Positions 17,255 through 26,727 of a stretch of 64,000 nt of DNA are shown piece by piece. Origin of the DNA: CBDCUF01 sp965222525. GTDB lineage: Bacteria; Pseudomonadota; Alphaproteobacteria; Rickettsiales; UBA8987. The notes beneath the pieces were generated by a model. That model was not told the origin of the DNA. It did no database searches and was given only the letters and a program-made list of their open reading frames with translations. The stretch covers positions 558,001 through 622,000 of the forward strand of contig OZ244955.1 in NCBI GenBank assembly GCA_965222525.1, written 5' to 3'. Each line of letters opens with the position of its first letter. Within the stretch, counting starts at the first letter, position 1. A program made the position numbers and the translations under genes.

Positions 17255-17611
17255 ATGCAGATAACCATGCTGAAATCGAAAATCCACCGTGCGACGGTGA
17301 CAGAAACCAACCGTGATTATGAAGGTTCGGTGGCGATTGATGCCGATTTGATGAAGGAAGTCGAGCTTCTGCCATATGAAAGGGTGGAGATTTACAACAT
17401 TACCAATGGTGAGCGGTTTGCCACATATGCAATTGAGGCAGAAGGCGGAAGTGGCCGCATTTCCATACAGGGGGCGGCAGCACATAAGGCGGAGACCGGT
17501 GATCTGGTAATAATATGTTCCTATGCGCAAATGACCATGGAAGAGGCACGGGAGTTCAAACCAAAACGGATTGTGGTTGATGGGAGAAACCGATACAAAC
17601 ACCTTGCATAA
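17255..17611 (+). CDS. panD: Aspartate 1-decarboxylase precursor
   Basis: A 118-residue pro-enzyme. PanD cleaves itself between Gly24 and Ser25 (visible in DYEGSVAID) to make the pyruvoyl group used to convert aspartate to beta-alanine for pantothenate. K9 in MLKSKIHRATVT, ERVEIYNITNGERF, GAAAHKAETGDLVII and the Y-A-Q-M stretch are all conserved. It is monocistronic or leads into the toxin gene 24 nt downstream. Confidence 0.97.
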   Translation: MQITMLKSKIHRATVTETNRDYEGSVAIDADLMKEVELLPYERVEIYNITNGERFATYAIEAEGGSGRISIQGAAAHKAETGDLVIICSYAQMTMEEAREFKPKRIVVDGRNRYKHLA

Positions 17612-17635
17612 AAGAACCTTATATGGTACACTGCA

Positions 17636-18010
17636 ATGGATAGCCTGTTAAAAATCCTTCCGGCGGTTTTCTATCGCACCATATCCGGCAATGAACCTGT
17701 CAGGGAATGGTTAAAAGGCTTTGATAAAAAAGACCGCCTTATCATCGGGCAGGATATCAAAATGGTGGAATTTGGTTGGCCTGTAGGAATGCCGGTATGC
17801 CGTTCTATGTCAGGACACAAGAATTTATGGGAGATTCGTAGTAAGCTTACTCACGGCAGGATAGCTAGAGTACTTTTCTTTGTATATAATGGTAAGATGG
17901 TGTTGCTGCATGGATTTGTAAAGAAATCACAAAAAACTCCGGATAATGATTTGAGTCTGGCAATAAAAAGGAAAAGGGAATATGAAAAAGCCTGCAAAAA
18001 ATCCACATGA
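17636..18010 (+). CDS. RelE/HigB-type toxin (phage Gp49-like family)
   Basis: A 124-residue protein of the phage-derived Gp49-like/HigB family. Markers are VREWLKGFDKKDRLIIGQDI, the central PVCRSMSGHKNLWEIRSKL, and RIARVLFFVYNGKMVLLHGFVKKSQKTP. Family members are mRNA interferases acting on the ribosome; the basic residues around Arg-Ile-Ala-Arg and Lys-Lys-Ser-Gln-Lys are those expected for RNA contact. The toxin gene precedes the antitoxin, the HigBA order, and overlaps it by 29 bp. Its position between panD and glyS suggests insertion of a small module. Confidence 0.88.
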   Translation: MDSLLKILPAVFYRTISGNEPVREWLKGFDKKDRLIIGQDIKMVEFGWPVGMPVCRSMSGHKNLWEIRSKLTHGRIARVLFFVYNGKMVLLHGFVKKSQKTPDNDLSLAIKRKREYEKACKKST

Positions 18011-18275
18011 GGGCTCTTCTTTTGATGATTTTCTAAAAGAAGAGGTTATGTATGAGGAATGTATGGCAGTTGCCATAAAACGAGTGCTGGCATGGCAGCT
18101 TGCAAATGAAATGGAAAAGCAGAACATTACCAAAAGGGCTATGGCACAGCTTATGGATACCAGTCGTTCACAATTGGACAGGCTACTCGATCCGGAAAAA
18201 ACCGGCGTTTCATTGGAAACTATGCAGCGTGCCGCATTTGCTGTAGGGCGTGAATTGCGTATAGACTTAGTATAA
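17982..18275 (+). CDS. XRE-family antitoxin of the toxin-antitoxin pair
   Basis: A 97-residue HTH protein. An N-terminal helical segment (SSFDDFLKEEVMYEECMAVA) is followed by the DNA-binding part EMEKQNITKRAMAQLMDTSR, SQLDRLLDPEKTGVSLETMQ, AAFAVGRELRIDLV, which matches HigA-like antitoxins paired with Gp49-type toxins. The overlap with the toxin reading frame suggests coupling. Such antitoxins neutralise the toxin and repress the operon. No clear operator dyad is visible before the toxin start. Confidence 0.87.
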   Translation: MKKPAKNPHEGSSFDDFLKEEVMYEECMAVAIKRVLAWQLANEMEKQNITKRAMAQLMDTSRSQLDRLLDPEKTGVSLETMQRAAFAVGRELRIDLV

Positions 18276-18339
18276 CTTTTTCGATGGATAAATAATCATT
18301 GACTTCTTTCTGCTAATCTCTACACCCTAACTGCTACTT

Positions 18340-20472
18340 ATGGCAGAATTATTACTGGAATTATTTAGTGAGGAGATACCGGCGCGGATGCAGCAGCCGA
18401 TGGCCGAGAATCTGCGCAAGCAGATGCAGGAGAGGCTGGACAGCGAGGGTATATTCAATACCGGTGCCGAGACTTATGTAACTCCGCGCAGGCTGGTGCT
18501 TTCGGTGCAGGGGCTTAGCCTGACACAGGAGGATAGCGTTACCGAAAGGCGGGGGCCACGTACTGATGCCCCAAAGAAAGCGATAGACGGGTTTCTGCGT
18601 TCTACCGGCCTTACACTTGAAGAGTTGGAAAAACGCCGCTCCGACAAGGGTGAGTTTTACTACGCAGTTATCAAGCAGGAAGGACGGCCTACCAGGGATG
18701 TGGTTATGGAGGCGGTGAATGATATTGTGCCGGCGCTTACCTGGCCTAAATCGATGCGCTGGGGGGATGGTGATGCACGCTGGGTACGTCCCCTGCGTAA
18801 TATATGCTGTGTGTTCGGGGCGGAGGTTATGCCGTTTGAGATGGCGGGGTTGTCTAGTAACAGCCAGTCTTTCGGCCACCGTTTTCTTGCGCCGGACAGC
18901 TTTGCGGTTAAGAATTTCAAGGCTTTCAAAAAAGATCTGGAGCAGCGTTCGGTTATTCTTTCCACCGAAAAGCGCAAGGAGATTATTCTGGAGCGTGCCC
19001 GGGAGTTGGCGGTAGAAAAATCACTGGAATTGCTGGAGGATGTTGGACTTCTGGATGAGGTTGCGGGGCTGGTGGAATGGCCGGAAGTGCTTATCGGCTC
19101 TATAGATGAAGAATTCATGGATGTACCTGAGGAGGTGCTGGTTTCCTCGATTCGTACTCATCAGAAATATTTCTGCCTGCGTTATAAAAAGGGCGCTGGG
19201 GCTGGCCGGATTGCGCCATATTTCATTGTTGTTTCCAATATGAAGACGGATGATAACGGGGCGGGGATAATTGCCGGAAATGAACGGGTGTTGCGCGCAC
19301 GGCTAGCCGATGCAACCTTCTTCTGGAATCAGGACAGGAAGACACCGCTGGAAGAGCGGGTGGATGATTTGAAACGGGTGGTTTTCCATGCAAAACTGGG
19401 CAGTGTGGCTGATAAGGTTGCGCGCATTCGGGCGGATGCCAAGTTGCTTGCGGTATGGGTTCCGCATGCCGGACTGGAGCAGGTCGACCGGGCTGCACTG
19501 CTATGCAAGACCGATCTCGTTACCGAAATGGTCGGGGAGTTTCCTGACCTGCAAGGGTTGATGGGGTATTATTACGCCCATGATGCAGGTGAACCGGATG
19601 AAGTGGCAGGTGCTATCCGCGAACATTATTCTCCGCTCGGGCCTAACGATACTTGCCCGAACAGCCCTGTAAGTGCTGCGGTTTCCATCGCTGACAAGAT
19701 AGATACACTTGCCGGACTGTTTGCAATTGATGAAAAGCCTACCGGCTCGAAAGACCCGTTTGCATTGCGCCGTGCCGCACTCGGGATAATCCGTGTTATC
19801 CTTGAAAACAAACTGTCTGTACCGTTGAAAATCCTGATAGACCATGCGCTTAAACAATATCCCTCTTCCCTGTTCAAACAGGTAGAAGAATCCGATGAAG
19901 GTAAAAAGCGCAGGAAAAAACGAAAAGTTAAACCGGCAGATGTTACTGCCGAATTGCTGGAATTTTTCAGTGACCGCCTGAAAGCCCTGCTAAAGGCTGA
20001 AAATGTCCGCCATGATTTGATTTCGGCAGTATTTGACGGCGGTAGTGAAGATGACATGCTGCGGCTGGTGAACCGTGTTGCAGCACTGACCAGTTTCCTT
20101 GCTACCGAGGATGGCGAGAATTTACTTGCAGCCTATCGCCGTGCGGGAAATATTGTGCGTATCGAGGAGAAAAATGACAATGTACCATATAAGGGCAATC
20201 CGGCCAAAAGCCTGCTGGAGCAGGAAGAAGAACGAATTCTGCTCGACCGTATGAACAGCATAAAATCCGAAATTAAAAAGGCTCTGAAAGAAGACCGCTT
20301 CGAAGCGGCTATGTCGGTTCTGGCGACCCTGCGCAAGCCGGTTGATGATTTCTTTGATAATGTCACTGTGAATTGCGACAATCCTGATTTACGCCGCAAC
20401 CGCCTGAAACTTCTCTCCCAGATGCGCGACTCATTCCACGACATCGCCAATTTCGACAGGATTGAGGGCTAA
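18340..20472 (+). CDS. glyS: Glycyl-tRNA synthetase beta subunit
   Basis: A 710-residue GlyS. MAELLLELFSEEIPARMQQ, YVTPRRLVL, RGPRTDAPKKAIDGFLRS, WPKSMRWG and RWVRPLRNI at the start, the HD-type region HHAKLGSV-like (FHAKLGSVADK), KTDLVTEMVGEFPDLQGLMG, and GSKDPFALRRAALGI are characteristic. It pairs with GlyQ to charge tRNA-Gly. In most proteobacteria glyQ is directly upstream; here the upstream genes are a toxin-antitoxin pair and panD, so glyQ must lie elsewhere. A charged lysine/arginine-rich insertion is present near residue 520. No Shine-Dalgarno precedes ATG 18340. Confidence 0.97.
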   Translation: MAELLLELFSEEIPARMQQPMAENLRKQMQERLDSEGIFNTGAETYVTPRRLVLSVQGLSLTQEDSVTERRGPRTDAPKKAIDGFLRSTGLTLEELEKRRSDKGEFYYAVIKQEGRPTRDVVMEAVNDIVPALTWPKSMRWGDGDARWVRPLRNICCVFGAEVMPFEMAGLSSNSQSFGHRFLAPDSFAVKNFKAFKKDLEQRSVILSTEKRKEIILERARELAVEKSLELLEDVGLLDEVAGLVEWPEVLIGSIDEEFMDVPEEVLVSSIRTHQKYFCLRYKKGAGAGRIAPYFIVVSNMKTDDNGAGIIAGNERVLRARLADATFFWNQDRKTPLEERVDDLKRVVFHAKLGSVADKVARIRADAKLLAVWVPHAGLEQVDRAALLCKTDLVTEMVGEFPDLQGLMGYYYAHDAGEPDEVAGAIREHYSPLGPNDTCPNSPVSAAVSIADKIDTLAGLFAIDEKPTGSKDPFALRRAALGIIRVILENKLSVPLKILIDHALKQYPSSLFKQVEESDEGKKRRKKRKVKPADVTAELLEFFSDRLKALLKAENVRHDLISAVFDGGSEDDMLRLVNRVAALTSFLATEDGENLLAAYRRAGNIVRIEEKNDNVPYKGNPAKSLLEQEEERILLDRMNSIKSEIKKALKEDRFEAAMSVLATLRKPVDDFFDNVTVNCDNPDLRRNRLKLLSQMRDSFHDIANFDRIEG

Positions 20473-20496
20473 CCCTCTCCCGATTACGGGAAGTAT

Positions 20497-23400
20497 CTAC
20501 TTATGGAATAATGTCTCGACGCGGCGGACGGCGATGGTGAGCATTGAATGATCGATTACTTCATGGCGCATAAGGTCATTTATCAGTTCCTCATAGCGCG
20601 GCAGTTCCTTTACATGCTCTGCGGACCATTCATCCAGCGCTCCGCCGCAGGAATTACCCTTGCAGGCCAGCCTGACCACATCGGCGGTAAGCCGCATCTG
20701 CTGGTCGAACAGGGTTTCGGTCATGGTCTGCACTGCAAGACTGTCCCAGTGTGAGCCAGAGGGCAATTTCTGCACCGCATTACGCAGCCAGCCCAGTTTC
20801 AGCTTTTCACCAAGCTCATAATATACCTCACCGGCAATTCTGACCGGCAGCTTTCCGCCACCACTAACCTGCAATTGCGACACATAGACTATATCACAGG
20901 CCGAGGCCATTACCTCAAGATTGGCTACTTTCTGTGCCAGTGCCCGCGGCACTCCCTCATTGAGATATTTCTGCAGTTTCTCATTACATACCTCCTTGAT
21001 AGTCGGTGAGATAATCCCATCCATACATTCGGAGAGGGCTTTTATACCTGGCTTGAACAGCCCCACCAGACCGGTGATATTGAGCGGATGACTGGAATTG
21101 CGCAGCAGCCACGACACCACCCCCTGCACCAGCCTGCTTACATCGAGATACAACCTGTTCTGCATCTCGGTAGATATCTTGCTACTGTTTTTCTCAATCT
21201 CGTTCCATATGTCACGCAGCCCGAACGCATCGCGCACCACCACATATGCCCGTGCAATATTACAACCCTCCATGCCGGTATCGTCCTTGACACGGCGGAA
21301 GAAAGTCGTCCCCACCCGGTTAACAATCGAATTGGATACGGCGGTTGCGATAATTTCACGGCGCAGTTCATGGGAGAGAATTTCATTACGGAATTTCCTG
21401 CGCATATCGACAGGGAAATAATTCACCAGGTCATCGCTGAAATATTCATCATCGGGCAGGTTGGAGCCTATCAGATCGCCGTAAATATCAATCTTGCTAT
21501 AGGCAATCATTACCGAAAGTTCAGGCCGTGTCATGCCCTTGCCGATGGCCTGCCTGGTCACCAGCGCTTCATCATCGGGGAGGAATTCTATGCGGCGGTC
21601 AAGCAGCCCGCTGGTCTCCAGCGTACGCATCAGGCGGGATTTCTGATCCATATATTTCGAGCTTTGCCCGCTGCCGATAGTAATCGCCAGGGTTTGCAGC
21701 ACATTATCCCGCAATACCAGTTGTGCCACCTCATCGGTCATATCGACCAGCAATTTATTACGCTGGGTGAGCGAAATCTTTTTAGCCTTAACCGCCTTGT
21801 TGAGCGCAATCTTGATATTCACCTCATGGTCGGAGCAATCCACACCTGCGGAATTATCAATCGCATCGGTATTTATCCGCCCGCCATTCAGCGCATATTC
21901 TATCCGTCCGCGCTGGGTAAATCCGAGATTACCGCCCTCTCCTATTACCTTGCAGCGCAAATCCTTGCCATCGACACGCAGTGAATCATTGGCCTTGTCG
22001 CCGACACTCTCATGGCTTTCATCCTCGGCCTTGACATATGTACCGATACCGCCATTCCATAATAAATCCATCCTGGCGGTCAGTATCTTTTTTATCAGCT
22101 CATCAGGGGAAATACTGGCAGAGTCTATATCGAACAGTTCCCTGATCTGTTTGGTCAGGCGTATGGATTTGGCCTGACGGCTGAATATCCCGCCGCCGGT
22201 TGAGATAAGCTTCTTGTTATAATCATCCCAGGTCGAGCGCGGTTTGGCAAACAGGCGCTTGCGCTCCTTCCAGCTTTCGGCGGAATCGGGGTTGGGGTCG
22301 ATGAATATGTGCATATGGTTGAATGCGCCGACCAGCCTGATATGCTTGGAAAGCAGCATACCATTGCCGAATACGTCGCCCGCCATATCGCCGATACCGA
22401 CTACGGTGAAATCCTCCTTCTGGATATCAATGCACATTTCCATAAAGTGACGCTGTACCGATATCCAGGCACCGCGCGCGGTAATACCCATCTTCTTGTG
22501 GTCATAGCCGTCAGAGCCGCCCGATGCAAAGGCATCATCCAGCCAGAAACCGTAATCCTGTGCTATACCATTGGCTATATCGGAGAAGGTGGCAGTCCCC
22601 TTGTCAGCCGCCACCACCAGATACGGGTCGTCATCATCATGGCGTACCACATCCTTCGGCGGGGTGATTTTATCCTTTACTATATTATCGGTAATATCGA
22701 GCAGCCCGCGCAGATAGGTCCTGTAGCATTCAACCCCCTGTGCAATTACCTCGTCACGGCTGCCCCTGACAGGATGCTTGACCACAAACCCGCCCTTGGA
22801 GCCGACAGGTACAATAACCGCATTCTTCACCATCTGCGCCTTGACCAGCCCCAGTACCTCGGTACGGAAATCCTCACGCCTGTCCGACCAGCGCAGCCCG
22901 CCACGGGCTACCTTGCCGCCGCGCAGATGTATACCCTCGACATCAACCGAATAGACGAATATCTCGGCATGGGGATGCGGTAGCGGCAGGTTGGGCACCC
23001 GCCCCGAATCCAGCTTGAAGGAGATATAATCCTTGCAGTCTTCATATATATCGCCGTTTTTAACGGTGGTCTGGAAGTAGTTGGTACGCAGGGTGGCGGA
23101 TATGGTATCGCATAACTGCCTGACCACCCTGTCCTCGGCGACATCGGTAACTCCCGCCAGCTTCGCCTCGATATTATCACGGATTTTCTTAACTTTATTA
23201 GTGCGCGACCTGTTATTTACCGCAGTCGAAAACCGTGCATGGAACAGCTCCACCAGCAATGTGGCAATTTCAGGCAGCCTAGCCACTGCGCTGGTCATGA
23301 AATCCATACTGTAGGGGAAGTTTATCTGCTGCAGATATTTACAATAGGCACGCAGCATGACAATATCCCGCCACCTGATATTCGCCCGTAATATCAGCTT

Positions 23401-25371
23401 GTTAAGCGCATCATCCTCAATCTCGCCATGCCAGATATGGAACATGGCATCCTCGAATTCCTCCTTGAAATCCTCCAGATTTATCCCGTTACCAAGGGTT
23501 CGGCTGACCTCCAGCCTGAAATGATGCACCCATACCCCGACATCCATATGCGACGGCTCAACAAAGAAAGTCAGCTCGTCAATCGCATGGAAGCCCATAT
23601 TCTCCAGTATCGGCAGGATTTCCGACAATGTTATAGGCGTCTCGGGATGGAACAGCTTTAGCTGGTAATATTCCTCCCTGTCCTGCAACAGTTTATATAA
23701 ATCCAGCTCAAGGGTGAGTTTGCTCTCGTCATAAGCCTCCTCCATCTTCATTATATCACGGAACGTACCGCCGAAATGATATAGTTCCTTGAAAGACTCT
23801 GGAAACGCATCAACATATTCATTAAACAGCTTCTCACCCCTGCGCTCACCGACCCGCTGCACCAGCGTCTCGCGCAGCCCGTTCATCCAGCTACAGGTAA
23901 CCTCAATCAGCGCCGCCTCTATCGCACGGATATCAGGCTCCTCCTGGCTGGTATCATCCAGCTTCACCAGCATATGCACCCGCGCCAGCGGTGATTCGGT
24001 AACCTGCGTATAGAAATCGGTCACCACCCCGCTATAGGCCTTCTCAAGGATAGACTGGATTTTCTGCCTTATCTGGGTATTGAACTGGTCACGCGGGATA
24101 AACACCAGGCAGCTCACAAAACGTGAGAATAAATCCTTGCGTATAAACAGCCTGGTCGAGGGGCGCTCCTGCAATTCAACAATCCCCATGCTGATACGGA
24201 ACAAATCCTCCACCGTAATCTGCAGCAGCTCATCACGCGGATAGCTCTCCAGCACCGCCAGCAATGCCTTGCCGCTATGCCCGTCGGGAGTAAGCCCCGA
24301 ATGCTCCACTACCGCATCTATCTTCTTGCGGATAATCGGTATCAGCCGCGCACTCTGGAAATATACCGATGAGGTGAACAGCCCCAGAATACGATGCTCG
24401 CCGATAACCTTGCCGTTCCTGTCAAACCGCTTGATGCCGATATAATCCATATGGACAGGGCGGTGTACTATCGACTTCTTGCTCGATTTGGTAATCTCCA
24501 GCAGGCTGGGCTGTATCAGCGCATCCCTGCTTTGCTCCGGCAGGGCAGCAATCCCCAGCGGCTTTGCATCATTGGAAGTCGATTTGAATATACCAAGCTG
24601 TGAGTCCTTGACTGCCTTGGGGTTAAACTTGCCTGACTTGTCGAAAAAATCATATTTGCAATAGCCCAGCATAATAAAATTATTCCCGATAACCCAGTTG
24701 AGGAAATCCTTGACCTCATCAATCTCCTCCTTGGGAAAGGGCAGAATCCTGGTATCGAGATGACTGACTATATCCCGTGTCTGCGCCAGCATCGGTTTCC
24801 AGTCGGCAATCGTCATACTGACAAAGCTGAGAGTAGTATTGAGGCTTTTCTCCAGTGCCTTTATCTCGGTTTTGTTGGGGATATAGCTGATCTGGAAATG
24901 CATTACCGATTCAAGCTGTGCGCCCTCGGTTTCCCTGTCGAAGATTTTGGTGATTTTACCGCTCTTGTCCCTTTTCAGTTTGAGTATAGGATGGATAACC
25001 TCATATATTTTATAGCCTTTTTCAGTAAGCTCGGAGGTGAGTGAGTCGAGTATAAAGGGAGAATCAGGAACGCAGGTTTCTACTATAGTACGCTCCGACT
25101 CCCAGCCGTCATTCTTCTTGTCGGGGTTGAATACCCTGATTTTACGAGGAGTCCTCGCCCCCCGCTCAAGGATAAACTTCCAGTGCTCCCATGCAGCGCA
25201 AAGCAATGTTTCGGGGGGAAATTCCCTGAGATATTCACTCGGCGCATGGCGGTAATATTGCTTAAGGAAATCCCCAAACAGGGCGGATTTCCTGTATCCC
25301 TTGACCTTGCTACCCGCCGCAGCAATTTTACTGATATATTGTGAGGAATTTGTAGACAGTTTCTTCGACAT
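20497..25371 (-). CDS. gdhB: Large NAD-specific glutamate dehydrogenase
   Basis: A 1624-residue protein of the 180 kDa GDH class, known from Pseudomonas, Caulobacter and Streptomyces, that deaminates glutamate to 2-oxoglutarate with NAD. A long N-terminal regulatory region (about residues 1-700, ACT-like) precedes the catalytic part: GGLRWSDRREDFRTEV, KNAVIVPVGSKGGFVVK with the catalytic lysine, VVGIGDMAGDVFGNGML for nucleotide binding, and VIGEGGNLGFTQRGR. The C-terminal third is helical. It converges on glyS with 24 bp between stops, and is divergent from cysQ. Full length with no break. Confidence 0.97.
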   Translation of the reverse strand: MSKKLSTNSSQYISKIAAAGSKVKGYRKSALFGDFLKQYYRHAPSEYLREFPPETLLCAAWEHWKFILERGARTPRKIRVFNPDKKNDGWESERTIVETCVPDSPFILDSLTSELTEKGYKIYEVIHPILKLKRDKSGKITKIFDRETEGAQLESVMHFQISYIPNKTEIKALEKSLNTTLSFVSMTIADWKPMLAQTRDIVSHLDTRILPFPKEEIDEVKDFLNWVIGNNFIMLGYCKYDFFDKSGKFNPKAVKDSQLGIFKSTSNDAKPLGIAALPEQSRDALIQPSLLEITKSSKKSIVHRPVHMDYIGIKRFDRNGKVIGEHRILGLFTSSVYFQSARLIPIIRKKIDAVVEHSGLTPDGHSGKALLAVLESYPRDELLQITVEDLFRISMGIVELQERPSTRLFIRKDLFSRFVSCLVFIPRDQFNTQIRQKIQSILEKAYSGVVTDFYTQVTESPLARVHMLVKLDDTSQEEPDIRAIEAALIEVTCSWMNGLRETLVQRVGERRGEKLFNEYVDAFPESFKELYHFGGTFRDIMKMEEAYDESKLTLELDLYKLLQDREEYYQLKLFHPETPITLSEILPILENMGFHAIDELTFFVEPSHMDVGVWVHHFRLEVSRTLGNGINLEDFKEEFEDAMFHIWHGEIEDDALNKLILRANIRWRDIVMLRAYCKYLQQINFPYSMDFMTSAVARLPEIATLLVELFHARFSTAVNNRSRTNKVKKIRDNIEAKLAGVTDVAEDRVVRQLCDTISATLRTNYFQTTVKNGDIYEDCKDYISFKLDSGRVPNLPLPHPHAEIFVYSVDVEGIHLRGGKVARGGLRWSDRREDFRTEVLGLVKAQMVKNAVIVPVGSKGGFVVKHPVRGSRDEVIAQGVECYRTYLRGLLDITDNIVKDKITPPKDVVRHDDDDPYLVVAADKGTATFSDIANGIAQDYGFWLDDAFASGGSDGYDHKKMGITARGAWISVQRHFMEMCIDIQKEDFTVVGIGDMAGDVFGNGMLLSKHIRLVGAFNHMHIFIDPNPDSAESWKERKRLFAKPRSTWDDYNKKLISTGGGIFSRQAKSIRLTKQIRELFDIDSASISPDELIKKILTARMDLLWNGGIGTYVKAEDESHESVGDKANDSLRVDGKDLRCKVIGEGGNLGFTQRGRIEYALNGGRINTDAIDNSAGVDCSDHEVNIKIALNKAVKAKKISLTQRNKLLVDMTDEVAQLVLRDNVLQTLAITIGSGQSSKYMDQKSRLMRTLETSGLLDRRIEFLPDDEALVTRQAIGKGMTRPELSVMIAYSKIDIYGDLIGSNLPDDEYFSDDLVNYFPVDMRRKFRNEILSHELRREIIATAVSNSIVNRVGTTFFRRVKDDTGMEGCNIARAYVVVRDAFGLRDIWNEIEKNSSKISTEMQNRLYLDVSRLVQGVVSWLLRNSSHPLNITGLVGLFKPGIKALSECMDGIISPTIKEVCNEKLQKYLNEGVPRALAQKVANLEVMASACDIVYVSQLQVSGGGKLPVRIAGEVYYELGEKLKLGWLRNAVQKLPSGSHWDSLAVQTMTETLFDQQMRLTADVVRLACKGNSCGGALDEWSAEHVKELPRYEELINDLMRHEVIDHSMLTIAVRRVETLFHK

Positions 25372-25509
25372 TTTTTGTATGGGGTTGGTTAGAAGAAGTC
25401 CGCCCGACAGATAACAGCATCATTCTATTCATTCAACGGGAAAAATTTCTGATAGAAACAATACAGGATTATGTTGCATTCCTGATATTTATAACTAGTT
25501 TTACCCTTG

Positions 25510-26304
25510 ATGAAACATGCCAACCTGATACAGCCATTGCTGGAGATAGCCCGTAAGGCGGGTGATATCATTATGGATTATTATGATGGTGATATCACAG
25601 TTGATACCAAGAAAGACGAATCTCCGGTGACTGAGGCGGATATTGCAGCCAATGAGTTTATTGTAGAGAAACTGCGGGCGCTGACGCCGAATATACCGAT
25701 AGTCACCGAGGAGTCTGATAATCCGGAGATTCAGAAAAGTGATAATTATTTCTGGCTGGTCGACCCGCTGGACGGTACCAAGAGTTTTATCAAACGTACC
25801 GGAGAGTTTACGGTAAATATAGGGCTGGTGGAGATTATTTCCTATGAGAAGGAGGGAAATATCAGCCGTAGCGGGATTCCTGTCATGGGTGTGGTATATG
25901 TTCCGGCGCAGCAGGAGATTTATTTCACCGGTGAGGATGGCCATGCCTATCGGCAGGAGGATGGAATGGCTTCTGAATTGATTAGTGTGGCCAAGCCTGC
26001 CCGTGACGGTCTGGTGGTAATTGCCAGCAAGTCACATATATCAAAGGAGACAGAGGAGTTTATATCCACTCTGAAAGTAAGGAAATTTGTACCCGCCGCC
26101 AGTGCATATAAATTCTGCGTAGTTGCCAGGGGAGAAGCGGATATATATCCCCGCTTTGCACCGACCATGGAATGGGATACCGCTGCCGGCCACGCTATAT
26201 TGCTTGCCGCCGGAGGTAATGTAACCAATCCCGACGACACTCCACTGATGTATAATAAACCCGACTTCCACAACGGCCACTTCATCGCATGGGGGTATAG
26301 GTAA
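25510..26304 (+). CDS. cysQ: 3'(2'),5'-bisphosphate nucleotidase CysQ
   Basis: A 264-residue inositol-monophosphatase-fold enzyme. Metal-binding motifs are VTEADIAANEFI, VTEESD, and DPLDGTKSFIKRTGEFTVNI, with WDTAAGHAILLAAGG near the C-terminus. CysQ removes the 3' phosphate of PAP formed in sulfate assimilation; the Lys-Ser-Phe-Ile version of the second motif fits CysQ better than SuhB. The start is ATG 25510, directly preceded by an in-frame TTG. Divergent from the glutamate dehydrogenase gene. Confidence 0.92.
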   Translation: MKHANLIQPLLEIARKAGDIIMDYYDGDITVDTKKDESPVTEADIAANEFIVEKLRALTPNIPIVTEESDNPEIQKSDNYFWLVDPLDGTKSFIKRTGEFTVNIGLVEIISYEKEGNISRSGIPVMGVVYVPAQQEIYFTGEDGHAYRQEDGMASELISVAKPARDGLVVIASKSHISKETEEFISTLKVRKFVPAASAYKFCVVARGEADIYPRFAPTMEWDTAAGHAILLAAGGNVTNPDDTPLMYNKPDFHNGHFIAWGYR

Positions 26305-26529
26305 GGAGATTTTCGGTATCAAACGGGGATAAACATCTGTGGCCCTTGTGAAGCTGTTTTTACTTGCAGTGTGGTTTTTCTGGATGGTATTATTAAGAAT
26401 ACAAGAAATCAAAAACACAGAAAATCAGAAAAATCTGTTATAAAAGCTTTGTTAATAGTGCCTAGGTATTGGATTCTAGCCACTTATGGTGTTCCTGTAT
26501 TATTACACTCTTATATTCTTGATTCCTTT

Positions 26530-26727
26530 ATGAAGTGGGTAGATATATATGATATAGTAGTGGAGTTGGAGGATAATTATCCGGAGGTAGATAATGTTAA
26601 TTTACGGTTTACCGATTTGCATAAATGGGTTGTCGGACTGGAGGTCTTTGATGATAATCCGGACGGTTCCAATGAGAAAATATTAGAGGCCATCCAGATG
26701 GCATGGATTGAGGAGCGGGGTGCATAG
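26530..26727 (+). CDS. iscX: IscX iron-sulfur assembly regulator
   Basis: A 65-residue acidic protein. MKWVDIYDIV, the RFTDLHKWV block, and LEVFDDNPDGSNEKILEAIQ, then WIEERG, match IscX (YfhJ), which binds IscS and iron and tunes Fe-S cluster formation. The frame continues upstream to 26371, but that extension has no family resemblance, so ATG 26530 is chosen. IscX is normally the last gene of the isc operon; here no isc gene is nearby. It overlaps the start of the lipoprotein gene by 8 bp. Confidence 0.9.
   Translation: MKWVDIYDIVVELEDNYPEVDNVNLRFTDLHKWVVGLEVFDDNPDGSNEKILEAIQMAWIEERGA

Noticed and set aside
20473..20496. Terminator between glyS and the glutamate dehydrogenase gene
   Set aside because: TCCCG-ATTA-CGGGA is only a 5 bp stem and has no T-tract; too weak to call.
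21088..21984. 298-codon plus-strand frame
   Set aside because: Antisense to the glutamate dehydrogenase gene, whose frame is conserved throughout; coding on this strand is unsupported.
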